This document shows, piece after piece, positions 51,949 to 59,870 of a stretch of 64,000 nucleotides of DNA (within the stretch, counting starts at the first letter, position 1; each line of letters starts with the position of its first letter). The notes under the pieces were generated by a model. That model saw only the letters and a program-made list of their open reading frames with translations, made no database searches and was not told the origin of the DNA. The translations under genes and the position numbers were made by a program. Origin of the DNA: Amycolatopsis tucumanensis. GTDB taxonomy: Bacteria > Actinomycetota > Actinomycetes > Mycobacteriales > Pseudonocardiaceae. Location: contig NZ_JAKGSD010000007.1 in assembly GCF_021654135.1 (NCBI RefSeq), forward strand, positions 1 through 64,000. The letters run 5' to 3'.

Positions 51949-53112
51949 TCAGGACCGCTGCAGCGACTCCGGCCCCAGCTCCGCGACCGAGCGGTGCCCG
52001 GTCAGCCCCAGGGTGAGGTCGAGGTCCGCGAGCAGGCTGCGCAGCACGTGCCGCACGCCGTCCTCGCCCGCGTGGCCCAGCCCGTACACCCAGGGCCGCC
52101 CGACGAGGACCGCCTTCGCGCCCAGCGCCAGCGCCTTGAGGATGTCCGCGCCGGTCCGCACGCCGGAGTCGAACAGCACCTCGATGCGGTCCCCGACCGC
52201 GCTCGCGATCGGCGGCAGCGCCTCCAGCGAACCGATCGCGCCGTCGACCTGCCGTCCGCCGTGGTTGGACACCACGATGCCGTCCATCCCGGCGTCCACC
52301 GCGCGCCGCGCGTCGTCGGGGTGCTGGATGCCCTTCAGCACGATCGGGCCGTCCCAGTGCTCGCGCAGGAACGGCAGCTGGTCCCAGCTGTGGTCGGTGC
52401 CGGTGAACAGCGACACCCACCGCAGGATCGCCGACGGCATGTCGTCCTCCGGCGCCTTCTCCAGCAGCGCGCGGAAGGCCGGGTCGGACAGCGGCGTGGC
52501 CAGGCCCTCGCCCTTGAGGAAGGGCAGGTAGGCGGAGTCGAGGTCGCGCGGGCGCCAGGCCAGGGTCCACGTGTCCAGCGTGACGACGAGCGTGGTGTAA
52601 CCGGCCTTCTTCGCGCGGTTCAGGATGCTCGCGGTGACGTCCGAGTCGGCAGGCCAGTACAGCTGGAACCAGCGCGGGCCGTCGCCGGAGGCCTCGGCGA
52701 CCTCCTCGATCGTGCGCGACGCCGCGGTGGACAGGATCATCGGCAGGCCCAGCGCCGCCGCGGCCCGCGCCGTCGCCAGCTCGGCGTCCGGGTGCACGAT
52801 CGACTGCACCCCGACCGGCGCGAGCAGCACCGGCGCGGGCAGCTCGGACCCGAGCACCGTGGCCGACGTGGTGCGCGCGGTGGCGTCGGTGAGCATGCGC
52901 GGCACCAGCTTCCAGCGGTCGAACGCCGCGCGGTTGGCGTCCATCGTCGCGCCCGAGCCCGCGCCGCCCGCCACGTAGCCGTAGGCCTCCGGGGTCATCA
53001 CCTCGCGGGCCGACTCCGCCAGCCGCGCCGGGTCGGTGGTGAACGGCGGCTTCGTCCCGCCGAGCCCGTGCAGGTAGATCTCGTTCTGGTAGCCACCGAA
53101 CCGCTCGGCCAC
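51949..53112 (-). CDS. FMN-dependent alpha-hydroxy-acid oxidase, lactate 2-monooxygenase-like
   Basis: A 387-residue FMN enzyme. GYQNEIYLHGLGG at the N-terminus, TLDTWTLAWRPRDLDSAYLPF in the middle and KGIQHPDDARRAVDAGMDGIVVSNHGGRQVDG around the catalytic histidine closely follow mycobacterial lactate 2-monooxygenase, which turns L-lactate into acetate and CO2. A true lactate dehydrogenase (LldD) is less likely because of the W-R-P-R-D-L segment. The GTG at 53112 follows GAGGAGG. Its promoter region carries a duplicated 41-bp segment with a palindromic centre. Confidence 0.85.
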   Translation of the reverse strand: MAERFGGYQNEIYLHGLGGTKPPFTTDPARLAESAREVMTPEAYGYVAGGAGSGATMDANRAAFDRWKLVPRMLTDATARTTSATVLGSELPAPVLLAPVGVQSIVHPDAELATARAAAALGLPMILSTAASRTIEEVAEASGDGPRWFQLYWPADSDVTASILNRAKKAGYTTLVVTLDTWTLAWRPRDLDSAYLPFLKGEGLATPLSDPAFRALLEKAPEDDMPSAILRWVSLFTGTDHSWDQLPFLREHWDGPIVLKGIQHPDDARRAVDAGMDGIVVSNHGGRQVDGAIGSLEALPPIASAVGDRIEVLFDSGVRTGADILKALALGAKAVLVGRPWVYGLGHAGEDGVRHVLRSLLADLDLTLGLTGHRSVAELGPESLQRS

Positions 53113-53126
53113 GCGAACCTCCTCGT

Positions 53127-53236
53127 CGACACGCCGGAGACCGCAGCGTACCGCCGGTACTTGATCAGGGGTGGTGGAAGCGACGGACGTTGCTCCGACA
53201 CGCCGGAGGCGTCCGCGTACCGCCGGTACTTGATCA
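53127..53236. promoter_or_regulatory. Duplicated operator-like repeat before the lactate monooxygenase gene
   Basis: About 41 bp at 53127-53167 recur at 53196-53236. Each copy contains the perfect 13-bp palindrome GTACCGCCGGTAC (53148-53160 and 53217-53229), 69 bp apart, and ends TTGATCA. It lies between the monooxygenase start and the divergent HNH nuclease start at 53252. Confidence 0.7.
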
Positions 53237-53251
53237 CTTAACCTCACCGGC

Positions 53252-53890
53252 GTGAAGGCGCGGGTGTGGGTGCCGCTGGTGGTGGCGGTCGTGGTGGCGG
53301 TTCTGGTGGTGGTGTGGCGGCCGGGTCCGGTGCCGCCGTCGAAGGCGAATCCGGCGACGGATCCGGGCGTGGCGCGGCAGCAGCTCGCCGAGCTGCAGGT
53401 GAAGCCGCGGGGCACGCTGAACGGCTACTCGCGGGAGAAGTACCCGCACTGGGACACCGTCGAGGGCGCCTGCAACACCCGCGAGGAGGTGCTCAAGCGC
53501 TCGGGCACGAACGTCGTCGTGGGCAAGGACTGCTCGCCCACCTCCGGCACCTGGGTCAGCCCCTACGACGGCGCGACCTGGACCAAGGCGTCCGATGTGG
53601 ACATCGACCACATGGTGCCGCTCGCGCAGAGCTGGGTCAGCGGCGCGTCGGCGTGGACGCAGGACCAGCGTGAGGCCTTCGCGAACGACCTGGTGCGCCC
53701 GCAGCTCTGGGCGGTCACCGACAACGTCAACCAGTCGAAGAGCGACAAGGCGCCGGACGAGTGGCGGCCGCCGCTGGAGTCGTTCTGGTGCACCTACGCC
53801 ACCGACTGGATCGAGGTCAAGCACTACTACCGGCTGAGCGTCACCACCGCGGAGCAGGCGGCGCTGACCGACATGCTGAACCGCTGTTGA
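53252..53890 (+). CDS. Exported HNH nuclease (DUF1524/GmrSD-type)
   Basis: A 212-residue protein with an N-terminal signal/anchor helix (about 5-23) and a C-terminal HNH fold. The motif DIDHMVPLA (117-125) is the first H of the HNH, and TDNVNQSKSDKAPDEW (146-161) holds the asparagines and lysines of the metal site. C74/C94 and the tryptophans are typical of the secreted actinobacterial branch. It probably degrades extracellular DNA; defence is less likely for an exported form. The GTG at 53252 lacks a clear ribosome site and may be leaderless. Confidence 0.83.
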   Translation: MKARVWVPLVVAVVVAVLVVVWRPGPVPPSKANPATDPGVARQQLAELQVKPRGTLNGYSREKYPHWDTVEGACNTREEVLKRSGTNVVVGKDCSPTSGTWVSPYDGATWTKASDVDIDHMVPLAQSWVSGASAWTQDQREAFANDLVRPQLWAVTDNVNQSKSDKAPDEWRPPLESFWCTYATDWIEVKHYYRLSVTTAEQAALTDMLNRC

Positions 53891-53924
53891 CCTTCGAGCC
53901 ACTGGAAGCCGCAGAATCGGCGGC

Positions 53925-54899
53925 ATGCTGACCATCAGCGCGTTCGCGCGGCTGGCCGGGCTCACCCCGAGCGCGCTGCGCTTCTACGACGACTGCGGCG
54001 TGCTCACGCCCGCGCGCGTGGACGAGGCCACCGGCTACCGCTACTACCGCGAGGACCAGGTCGAACGCGCGGTCCGGCTGCGTGAACTGCGGGCGGCGGG
54101 CCTGCCGCTGGCGCAGGTCACGACCGTGCTCAACGGACCGTCGAGCGAGGCGCGGGCGGTGCTGGAGGCGCACCGCCGGCGGCTGCGGGAGGACTTCCGG
54201 GCCGCGTCGGCGGCGGTCGGGCGCCTGCTGCCGGGCCCGGTCCGGGTCGCCGGCCTCGACCTGGCGAGCGCGATCCGGCAGGTCGCCCCCGCCGCGGGCG
54301 CGCCGCTGGACTTCGTGCTGATCGAGGCCGACGGCGACGAGGTCCGCGTCGTCGCCACCGACCGCTACCGGCTCGCGCTGCGCGTCCTGCAGCCCGCGCA
54401 CGGCGGCACCGGCCGGTTCGTCGTGTCCGCCGATGAGCTGGCCGCGCTCGGCCCGCGGCTGGCGCGGCAGGACGAGGTCACCCTCGACGGCACGACGCTG
54501 CCGCTGCTGGACCAGGACTTCCCGGACTACCGCGCGGTCCTCGACGCCCTGCCCGTCCCGGCGCAACGGGTCGTCGTCGCCCGCATCGCGCTCCGGGACG
54601 CGCTGCCCGCCGACGGCCCGGCCGAGCTGGTGCTCGGGCCGGACCGGCTGGCCGTCGGCGGCACGGTGCTGCCCGCCGTCTGCGGCGACGAGCTGCGCAT
54701 CGGGTTCGACCCCGCCGTGCTGGGCGCGGCGTTGGAGGCGGGCGTCGGGCCCGACGTGCTGCTGGAGTTCGCCGGGCCGCTGCAGGTCGCGCGCGTCCGC
54801 TCGGCCGACCAAGGCTCGTTCACGACACTGGTGATGCCCGTCGCGCTCGGAACAGCCGGGCCAGGTTCTCCGACCGCAGCACCGCCAGCGGGCCGATGA
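53925..54899 (+). CDS. MerR regulator fused to a DNA sliding-clamp (DnaN)-like domain
   Basis: A 324-residue fusion. Residues 1-75 are a MerR winged helix (FARLAGLTPSALRFYDDCGVL...GYRYYREDQV), with a dimerisation helix to about 95. From about 105 the chain resembles two subdomains of the DNA polymerase III beta clamp: EVRVVATDRYRLAL (about 139-152) and LLDQDFPDYRAVL (194-206) match conserved clamp segments, and FTTLVMPV near the end matches the clamp C-terminus. The clamp-like part may be an effector-binding or dimerisation module. The last 27 residues overlap the antiporter gene on the other strand. Confidence 0.8.
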   Translation: MLTISAFARLAGLTPSALRFYDDCGVLTPARVDEATGYRYYREDQVERAVRLRELRAAGLPLAQVTTVLNGPSSEARAVLEAHRRRLREDFRAASAAVGRLLPGPVRVAGLDLASAIRQVAPAAGAPLDFVLIEADGDEVRVVATDRYRLALRVLQPAHGGTGRFVVSADELAALGPRLARQDEVTLDGTTLPLLDQDFPDYRAVLDALPVPAQRVVVARIALRDALPADGPAELVLGPDRLAVGGTVLPAVCGDELRIGFDPAVLGAALEAGVGPDVLLEFAGPLQVARVRSADQGSFTTLVMPVALGTAGPGSPTAAPPAGR

Positions 54900-56001
54900 T
54901 CGCGAGCAGCAGCACGTAGCCCGCCACGAACGGCGCGACGCGGGAGTCCAGCCCGGCCGCCGCCGCGAGCGTGGCCAGCACCAGCGAGAACTCGCCGCGG
55001 GTGAGCACGGTCAGCCCGATGTTCAGCCCGGCCTGGCCGTCGAACGAGTGCAGCTTCGCCGCGATCGCGCCCGCCGCGAGGTTCAGCGCGAGCGTCAGCG
55101 CCACGGCGATCAGCACCGGCACCACGACCGTGCCGACGGCGCCCGGGTCGATGCTGAGCCCGAAGATGAAGAAGAACAACGCGCCGAACGCGTCCCGCAG
55201 CGGTAGGACCAGCTTGTGGATGCGGGGCGCGACCTTCGAGCCGCCGAGCATCATGCCGACCATGAACGCGCCGATGGCGTCGGAGACGCCCAGCTCCTCG
55301 GCGACCGCGGCGCCCAGCACGGCGACGCCGACGAAGCACACGGTCAGCAGCTCGTCGTCGGCCGAGCCGAACAGCTTCGACACCAGCCGCCCGCCCCAGC
55401 GGGCCAGCGCGGCGAGCGCCAGCAGGAAGCCGAGTGCCTTGCCGAAGTCGGCGAGCGCGGGCCAGAACGAGTCGGCGCCGGAGAGCACCGGCTGCAGCAG
55501 CGCCAGGTACAGGGCGAGGAACAGGTCCTCGATCACGATGATGCCCATGATCAGGCGTGATTCCGGGTGCCGCGTGCGACCGGTCTCGACCAGCAGTTTG
55601 GTCACGATCGCCGACGACGAGATCCCGATCGCGCCGGCGATGACCAGCGCCTCGCTGGAGCCCCAGCCGAGCAGGAACCCGAAGGCGAGCCCGCCGCCGA
55701 TGTTGAGCGCGAGGTAGACCAGGCCGGACACGGCGAGCTTGCGGCCGCCCTTGGCGAGGTCGTCGAGCGAGAACTCCAGGCCCAGGTAGAACAGCAGGAA
55801 CACCAGGCCGAGCCCGGCGAGCACACTCAGCTCGCCGGGGTCGTGCACCAGCGACAGGCCGGGGGTGTTGGGGCCGAAGATGAACCCGGCCAGCATGAAC
55901 AGGGGGATCGTGGGCAGCCCGATGCGGGCGCCGGCTCTGGCCAGCACGCCTGCGGCGAGGAAGGCGCCGCCGACGGCGAGCAGGGCGTGTCCGGTTTGCA
56001 T
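54820..56001 (-). CDS. Cation:proton antiporter (CPA2/Kef-like)
   Basis: A 393-residue membrane protein with about 12 helices of the CPA2 family. GLEFSLDDLAKGGRKL near 75, IGISSSAIVTKLL near 125 and GVSDAIGAFMVGMMLGGSKVA near 240 are typical, and the unwound-helix aspartate region fits a Na+/H+ or K+/H+ exchanger. It lacks the RCK/TrkA-N domain of KefB/KefC. The ATG at 56001 is the natural start of the first helix. Its 3' end overlaps the convergent MerR-clamp gene by 80 bp. Confidence 0.85.
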   Translation of the reverse strand: MQTGHALLAVGGAFLAAGVLARAGARIGLPTIPLFMLAGFIFGPNTPGLSLVHDPGELSVLAGLGLVFLLFYLGLEFSLDDLAKGGRKLAVSGLVYLALNIGGGLAFGFLLGWGSSEALVIAGAIGISSSAIVTKLLVETGRTRHPESRLIMGIIVIEDLFLALYLALLQPVLSGADSFWPALADFGKALGFLLALAALARWGGRLVSKLFGSADDELLTVCFVGVAVLGAAVAEELGVSDAIGAFMVGMMLGGSKVAPRIHKLVLPLRDAFGALFFFIFGLSIDPGAVGTVVVPVLIAVALTLALNLAAGAIAAKLHSFDGQAGLNIGLTVLTRGEFSLVLATLAAAAGLDSRVAPFVAGYVLLLAIIGPLAVLRSENLARLFRARRASPVS

Positions 56002-56073
56002 GTGGTGAAGTCCCTCCAGGGCATGGCGAAGCGCACCGCGGGTCGGCGCGGTGTGCGGTTGGGGTCCGGGGCG

Positions 56074-56394
56074 TTACCTGGAGGGCGGCGCGCGGGCGCC
56101 GAGAGCGGTGCCCCGATCACGGGCAGGTGGCGGGCCGGCAGGCGACGGCCGGTCTTCCGCGTGGCCGCGCGGTGGTTCCACGCCGACGACCGGCGGCAGG
56201 TCCGCGACCGGCAGCGGGGTGGCCGTGACGTGCGGCAACGGCTTCGCCGCGAGGGCTGCGATGCCGTCCGGCGCGGGCGGGTGCGGGTGGCTTTCCGGCG
56301 TCGTCGGCGTGATGAGGCTGAGCAGCAGCAGGGCCAGGACGAGCAGGCCGCGGACGGACCGGTGCCGGGATTCCGTTCCCAGCTTCCGCCGCAC
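56074..56394 (-). CDS. Small single-pass proline-rich protein
   Basis: A 106-residue protein with a basic N-terminus, one membrane or signal helix (GLLVLALLLLSLI, about 16-28) and a Pro/Ala-rich tail without cysteines. I do not recognise a family. GGGGAG 5 nt before the GTG at 56394 supports the start. It may be exported, or anchored with its tail outside. It faces the efflux gene across a region with two palindromes. Confidence 0.55.
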   Translation of the reverse strand: MRRKLGTESRHRSVRGLLVLALLLLSLITPTTPESHPHPPAPDGIAALAAKPLPHVTATPLPVADLPPVVGVEPPRGHAEDRPSPAGPPPARDRGTALGARAPPSR

Positions 56395-56421
56395 GGCACT
56401 CCCCTCGACATCGGTCCGGTT

Positions 56422-56458
56422 TGTCCAGTATACCAGACAGTTGAGTCCACTGTGGACT
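56422..56458. promoter_or_regulatory. Two palindromes before the efflux and small-protein genes
   Basis: TGTCCAGTATACCAGACA (56422-56439) is palindromic at TGTC..GTATAC..GACA, with two unpaired base pairs on each side. AGTCCACTGTGGACT (56444-56458) is a perfect 7-1-7 palindrome. Both fit repressor dimers controlling the divergent pair at 56394 and 56553. No regulator gene adjoins. Confidence 0.6.
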
Positions 56459-56552
56459 GATCGCGTCCGGGTGTTCCGCACCACAGCGAGGAATGCGAAC
56501 GCGATCTCCGGTGTTCGTCGTTGCCGGGTGGATCCGGTCGAGTGGAGGCGGA

Positions 56553-57770
56553 GTGAGCACGACAGCGGTCACGGCACCGGCGAAGACCAGACGGACACCC
56601 GGAACCCTGCGGTACGCGCTGATCCTCGGCGGGCTGTCGGCGTTCGCGCCGCTCTCGATCGACATGTACCTGCCCGCGCTCCCCCGGATGGCCGACGACC
56701 TGCGCAGCTCGGCGCCGACGCTGCAGCTCACGCTGACCGCGTTCATCATCGGGCTGGCGCTGGGACAGCTGATCGCCGGGCCGCTGTCGGACTCGCTCGG
56801 CCGCCGCCGCCCGCTGCTGGCCGGGCTGGTGCTGTACGCCGTCGCGTCGGTGCTGTGCGCGGTGAGCCCGACGGCGGAACTGCTGGTCGTGGGCCGGTCG
56901 GTGCAGGCACTCGGCGCGGCCGCCGGGATGGTGATCGCGCGGGCGTGCGTGCGGGACCTGTTCGCAGGCACCGCGATGACGAAGTTCTTCTCGATGTTGA
57001 TGCTGGTCAGCGGGCTGGCCCCGATCCTGGCGCCGGTGATCGGCGGGCAGGTGCTGCGGCTGACGTCGTGGCGCGGGGTGTTCGTGGTGCTGGCCGTGTT
57101 CGGCGCGGTGCTGCTGGTGGCCGCGGCGCTGGCGATGCCCGAGACGCTGCCTGCCGAGCGCCGCCGCCCGGCCCGGATCGGCTCGACGCTGCGTGGGTAC
57201 GGCGTGCTGCTGCGGGACCGGTCGTTCGTCGGGTACGCGCTGTCGGCCGGGCTGATGTTCGCCGGGCTGTTCGCCTACATCTCCGCGAGCTCGTTCGTGC
57301 TGCAGGACGTGTACGGGCTGAGCCCGCAGGAGTACAGCCTCGTGTTCGGCGCGAACGGGCTGGGGATCGTGATCGCCGGGCAGGTCAACGGGCGGATCGT
57401 GGGCCGCGTGCGGGAGCGGACGCTGCTGACGGTCGGCCTGTCCGCCTCGGCCGTCGGCGGGGTCGGCGTGCTGGCGGCGGCGCTGGCCGGGCTGCCGCTG
57501 GGGGTGCTGCTGGCGCCGCTGCTGGTGATGGTGTCGAGCATCGGGCTGGTCATGCCGAACGCGTCGTCGCTGGCGCTGGCCGAGCACCCGCACAACGCCG
57601 GGGCGGCGTCCGCGCTGCTCGGCGTGATGCAGTTCGTGGTCGGCGGGCTCGCGACGCCGCTGGTGAGCATCGGCGGCGAGGCGAGCGCGGTGCCGATGGG
57701 CGTCGTGATGGCCGCGTTCGCCGTGGTGGCGCTGGTGGTGTTCGGGACGCTGACCCGGCGGCGGACCTGA
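56553..57770 (+). CDS. Bcr/CflA-type multidrug efflux transporter
   Basis: A 405-residue 12-helix MFS pump of the Bcr/CflA branch. ALILGGLSAFAPLSIDMYLPALP in the first helix is the family signature, and GPLSDSLGRRRPL (about 88-100) is the loop 2-3 motif. Members export drugs such as chloramphenicol, bicyclomycin or sulfonamides. The GTG at 56553 follows GGAGG. The next gene begins 1 bp after its stop, so they are co-transcribed. Possible self-resistance or detoxification role. Confidence 0.85.
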   Translation: MSTTAVTAPAKTRRTPGTLRYALILGGLSAFAPLSIDMYLPALPRMADDLRSSAPTLQLTLTAFIIGLALGQLIAGPLSDSLGRRRPLLAGLVLYAVASVLCAVSPTAELLVVGRSVQALGAAAGMVIARACVRDLFAGTAMTKFFSMLMLVSGLAPILAPVIGGQVLRLTSWRGVFVVLAVFGAVLLVAAALAMPETLPAERRRPARIGSTLRGYGVLLRDRSFVGYALSAGLMFAGLFAYISASSFVLQDVYGLSPQEYSLVFGANGLGIVIAGQVNGRIVGRVRERTLLTVGLSASAVGGVGVLAAALAGLPLGVLLAPLLVMVSSIGLVMPNASSLALAEHPHNAGAASALLGVMQFVVGGLATPLVSIGGEASAVPMGVVMAAFAVVALVVFGTLTRRRT

Positions 57771-57771
57771 C

Positions 57772-58164
57772 GTGCCCTACGTCTCGCCGCGCACCCCGGC
57801 GTGGGCGGCGCGCCCCGCGTTGTTCCTGCTCGGCGTGCTGTTCGTCCCCCTCGGCGGGAGCCTCGTGCTCGACGGGCACGGCTTCGGGTTCGTGTTCGCG
57901 GCGATGGGCCTGCTGTTCCTGGTGGCGTGGTGGTTCATGCAGCCGGAGCAGGCCACCGCGCGGGCGCGGCGCCGGCAGCGGTGGGCGTGCTCGCTGAGCT
58001 TGGTGACCGCGGCGCTGGTGGTCACCGCGGTCGTGTTGTTCCTCGGCACCGGCGCGCACCGGCCCACCTTCGCCGAACTGGCGCCCGCGATCGGCGTCGG
58101 CGTCCTCGCCGTCGCCGCGCTGGTCGCGCGCGTGGTGGTCGGTGTCAGCGGGCGACGGTCTTGA
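57772..58164 (+). CDS. Small four-helix membrane protein
   Basis: A 130-residue integral membrane protein with four hydrophobic helices (about 15-33, 38-55, 72-92, 104-124) and an arginine-rich cytosolic loop (ARARRRQRW). No family is recognised. The GTG at 57772 sits 1 bp after the efflux pump stop, implying co-expression. Its 3' end overlaps the convergent gene at 58145 by 20 bp. Confidence 0.65.
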   Translation: MPYVSPRTPAWAARPALFLLGVLFVPLGGSLVLDGHGFGFVFAAMGLLFLVAWWFMQPEQATARARRRQRWACSLSLVTAALVVTAVVLFLGTGAHRPTFAELAPAIGVGVLAVAALVARVVVGVSGRRS

Positions 58165-58456
58165 CGATCCCGCCGTTGTCCGGGAAGTCGATCCCGCCGC
58201 CGCACTCCAGCTTCGTGCCGTTCTTGAAGTAGACGGTGATGGCGCCCTTGCACTCGAACGCCTTGAAGCCGGCCCAGGTGCGGGTGCCGGGCTGCAGGCA
58301 CAGGGCGTCCTTGCCGAAGCGGCGGATGTAGCCCGAGTAGCCCTGTCCGCAGGTGGTGATGATGTCCGAGCCCGTCACCGGCGCGGGGGTGGCCGAGGCC
58401 GGCACGGGCAGGGCGGCCGCGGTCGCGGCGACGGCCGCGATCAGGAGGGTGCGCAT
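58145..58456 (-). CDS. Small secreted cysteine-containing protein
   Basis: A 103-residue exported protein. The signal peptide (about 1-22, ending in ASA) is followed by a short domain with four cysteines (TTCGQG, ALCLQ, FECKG, LECGG), probably two disulfides. It is the second gene of a pair with the secreted protein upstream on the same strand (11-bp gap). No family is recognised. Confidence 0.7.
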   Translation of the reverse strand: MRTLLIAAVAATAAALPVPASATPAPVTGSDIITTCGQGYSGYIRRFGKDALCLQPGTRTWAGFKAFECKGAITVYFKNGTKLECGGGIDFPDNGGIVKTVAR

Positions 58457-58467
58457 GTCGTGGCCTT

Positions 58468-58854
58468 TCAGTAGCAGCGGGCGGAGGAGATCGCGTAGGT
58501 GTAGTTGTTCGACAGGTTCGACGTGACGTCGAAGGCGATCTCGTAGCCGATGGGCGGCTCGCCGAACACGTCGGTCTTGACGGTGTGCTCCTTGCCCGGC
58601 GCGATGACGCCCTTCCACAGCTGCTTCTTGCGGGTGACGTCGCGGATCACCAGCGCGAGGCCGCGGTAGTCGTGGTTGTGGACCTTGATGTGGATGACCT
58701 GGTCGGCGGCCACCCCGGCGGTGGTGGTGCGGCCGCCCATCAGCGAGCCGCCCGCGCACACCTTCTCCGCGGCCGAGGCCTGAGGCGCCACGAGCAGCGG
58801 GAGTGCCGCGGCGAGGGGCAGCGCGGCGGCGAGTGTCCTGATCGATTTCCGCAT
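58468..58854 (-). CDS. Small secreted protein
   Basis: A 128-residue exported protein: signal peptide (about 1-29, ending in ASA), then a beta-rich domain with one cysteine near each end (KVCAGG; SARCY), probably disulfide-bonded. AGGAGA precedes the ATG at 58854. It shares a transcript with the four-cysteine protein. Function unknown. Confidence 0.72.
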   Translation of the reverse strand: MRKSIRTLAAALPLAAALPLLVAPQASAAEKVCAGGSLMGGRTTTAGVAADQVIHIKVHNHDYRGLALVIRDVTRKKQLWKGVIAPGKEHTVKTDVFGEPPIGYEIAFDVTSNLSNNYTYAISSARCY

Positions 58855-59003
58855 CCGGGATCTCCTTCGTCGGTGGTACTGGCGCCGACGCTAGGGAGGT
58901 CTGGACCACTGGCGGAAGACTCGCGACGGCCACACCGCGTCCGGTGGCCAAATCCGGATGTCCACGCAGCTCAGGGCTTTGGCCACCGAGGCGGGTGGCC
59001 GAA

Positions 59004-59816
59004 TCAGCCGGCCACCCGGACGTAGAAGTACGCCGCGCGGGTGCCCGGCAGGAGCAGCCGGCCCGCGCTGTCGGTCATCTTGAAGTACACCTGGCAGTAG
59101 CCGGGCTCGTCCGGCGCGCGCACCTCGACCGACACGCGCGCGGACTGTCCGGGCGGGGTGTCCGGGACGGGCACCACCGCGGGCGTCTGGCAGCCGTCGC
59201 CGGGGCCGAAGCCGCCCTCGCGGCGCAGCGAGCGGTCCACCCACGGCACGGTGCCGGTGTTGCGGAACTCCCACGTCTTGACGAACCGCGCCCCGGTCGG
59301 CACCACGGTCCCGTCCGGGACGGTGACGTCGCCGGCGAACTCGGACTCGTCGCCGGGGACCAGCGGCGGGAGCGCGGCGGGCGCCTCTGGGTCCGGGTCG
59401 CGCAGCAGGACGACCCCGGCCGCGACGCCGATCGCGAGCACGACGGCCGCGGCGGCCACCGGAAGCTTCCAGCGGCGCGGGGCGGGCGGCGGGTTCGCGA
59501 CGCCGTCGCGGACCCGTTCCCAGTCGGCGCGCCAGCGAGCCCGGACCTCGTCCTCGTGCTCGCCGAGCACCCCGACGGCCAGCACGCGCACGAACTCCCA
59601 GGTGGTGTCCCACGACGGCAGGCGCTGCCCCCGCGCGGCGGCCGAGAGCGCGGACTTCGAAGCGAGCGCGCCGAGTTCGGTGCGCATGCGGTCGTAGGAG
59701 GGATCGCCCGCAGAGCGCTTGAGGGCCCACAACCGGTGCGCGAACGCGGCCACCGGACCCCCCGAGGGATCCGGACAACTGGCGACGCGGCCCCGCCGGG
59801 CTGCTTGGTTGATCAC
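59004..59816 (-). CDS. XRE-like, membrane-spanning protein with NBR1-Ig domain
   Basis: A 270-residue three-part protein. The N-terminal 90 residues look like an HTH fold of the Cro type (VAAFAHRLWALKRSAGDPSYDRM...LSAAARGQRLPSWDTTWEFV), then comes one membrane helix (about 118-138), then an extracytoplasmic domain of about 110 residues with the NBR1-Ig (next-to-BRCA1 central-domain-like) signature KTWEFRNTGTVPWVD. The topology puts DNA-binding inside and the Ig domain outside, as in one-component transmembrane sensors. The GTG at 59816 lacks a ribosome site and may be leaderless. Confidence 0.75.
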   Translation of the reverse strand: MINQAARRGRVASCPDPSGGPVAAFAHRLWALKRSAGDPSYDRMRTELGALASKSALSAAARGQRLPSWDTTWEFVRVLAVGVLGEHEDEVRARWRADWERVRDGVANPPPAPRRWKLPVAAAAVVLAIGVAAGVVLLRDPDPEAPAALPPLVPGDESEFAGDVTVPDGTVVPTGARFVKTWEFRNTGTVPWVDRSLRREGGFGPGDGCQTPAVVPVPDTPPGQSARVSVEVRAPDEPGYCQVYFKMTDSAGRLLLPGTRAAYFYVRVAG

Positions 59817-59870
59817 GAGGACCGAGGGTATTGGCGGGGTGCGCCGATCGGGTGGCGCGCAGGCGCAGGT

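Noticed and set aside
47982..52016. A 1344-codon plus-strand open frame across hrpA
   Set aside because: It is the antisense shadow of hrpA, whose DEAH-helicase motifs are complete.
52998..53237. Small ORF with an internal KYRRYA repeat on the minus strand
   Set aside because: The peptide repeat is only a translation of the duplicated operator DNA.
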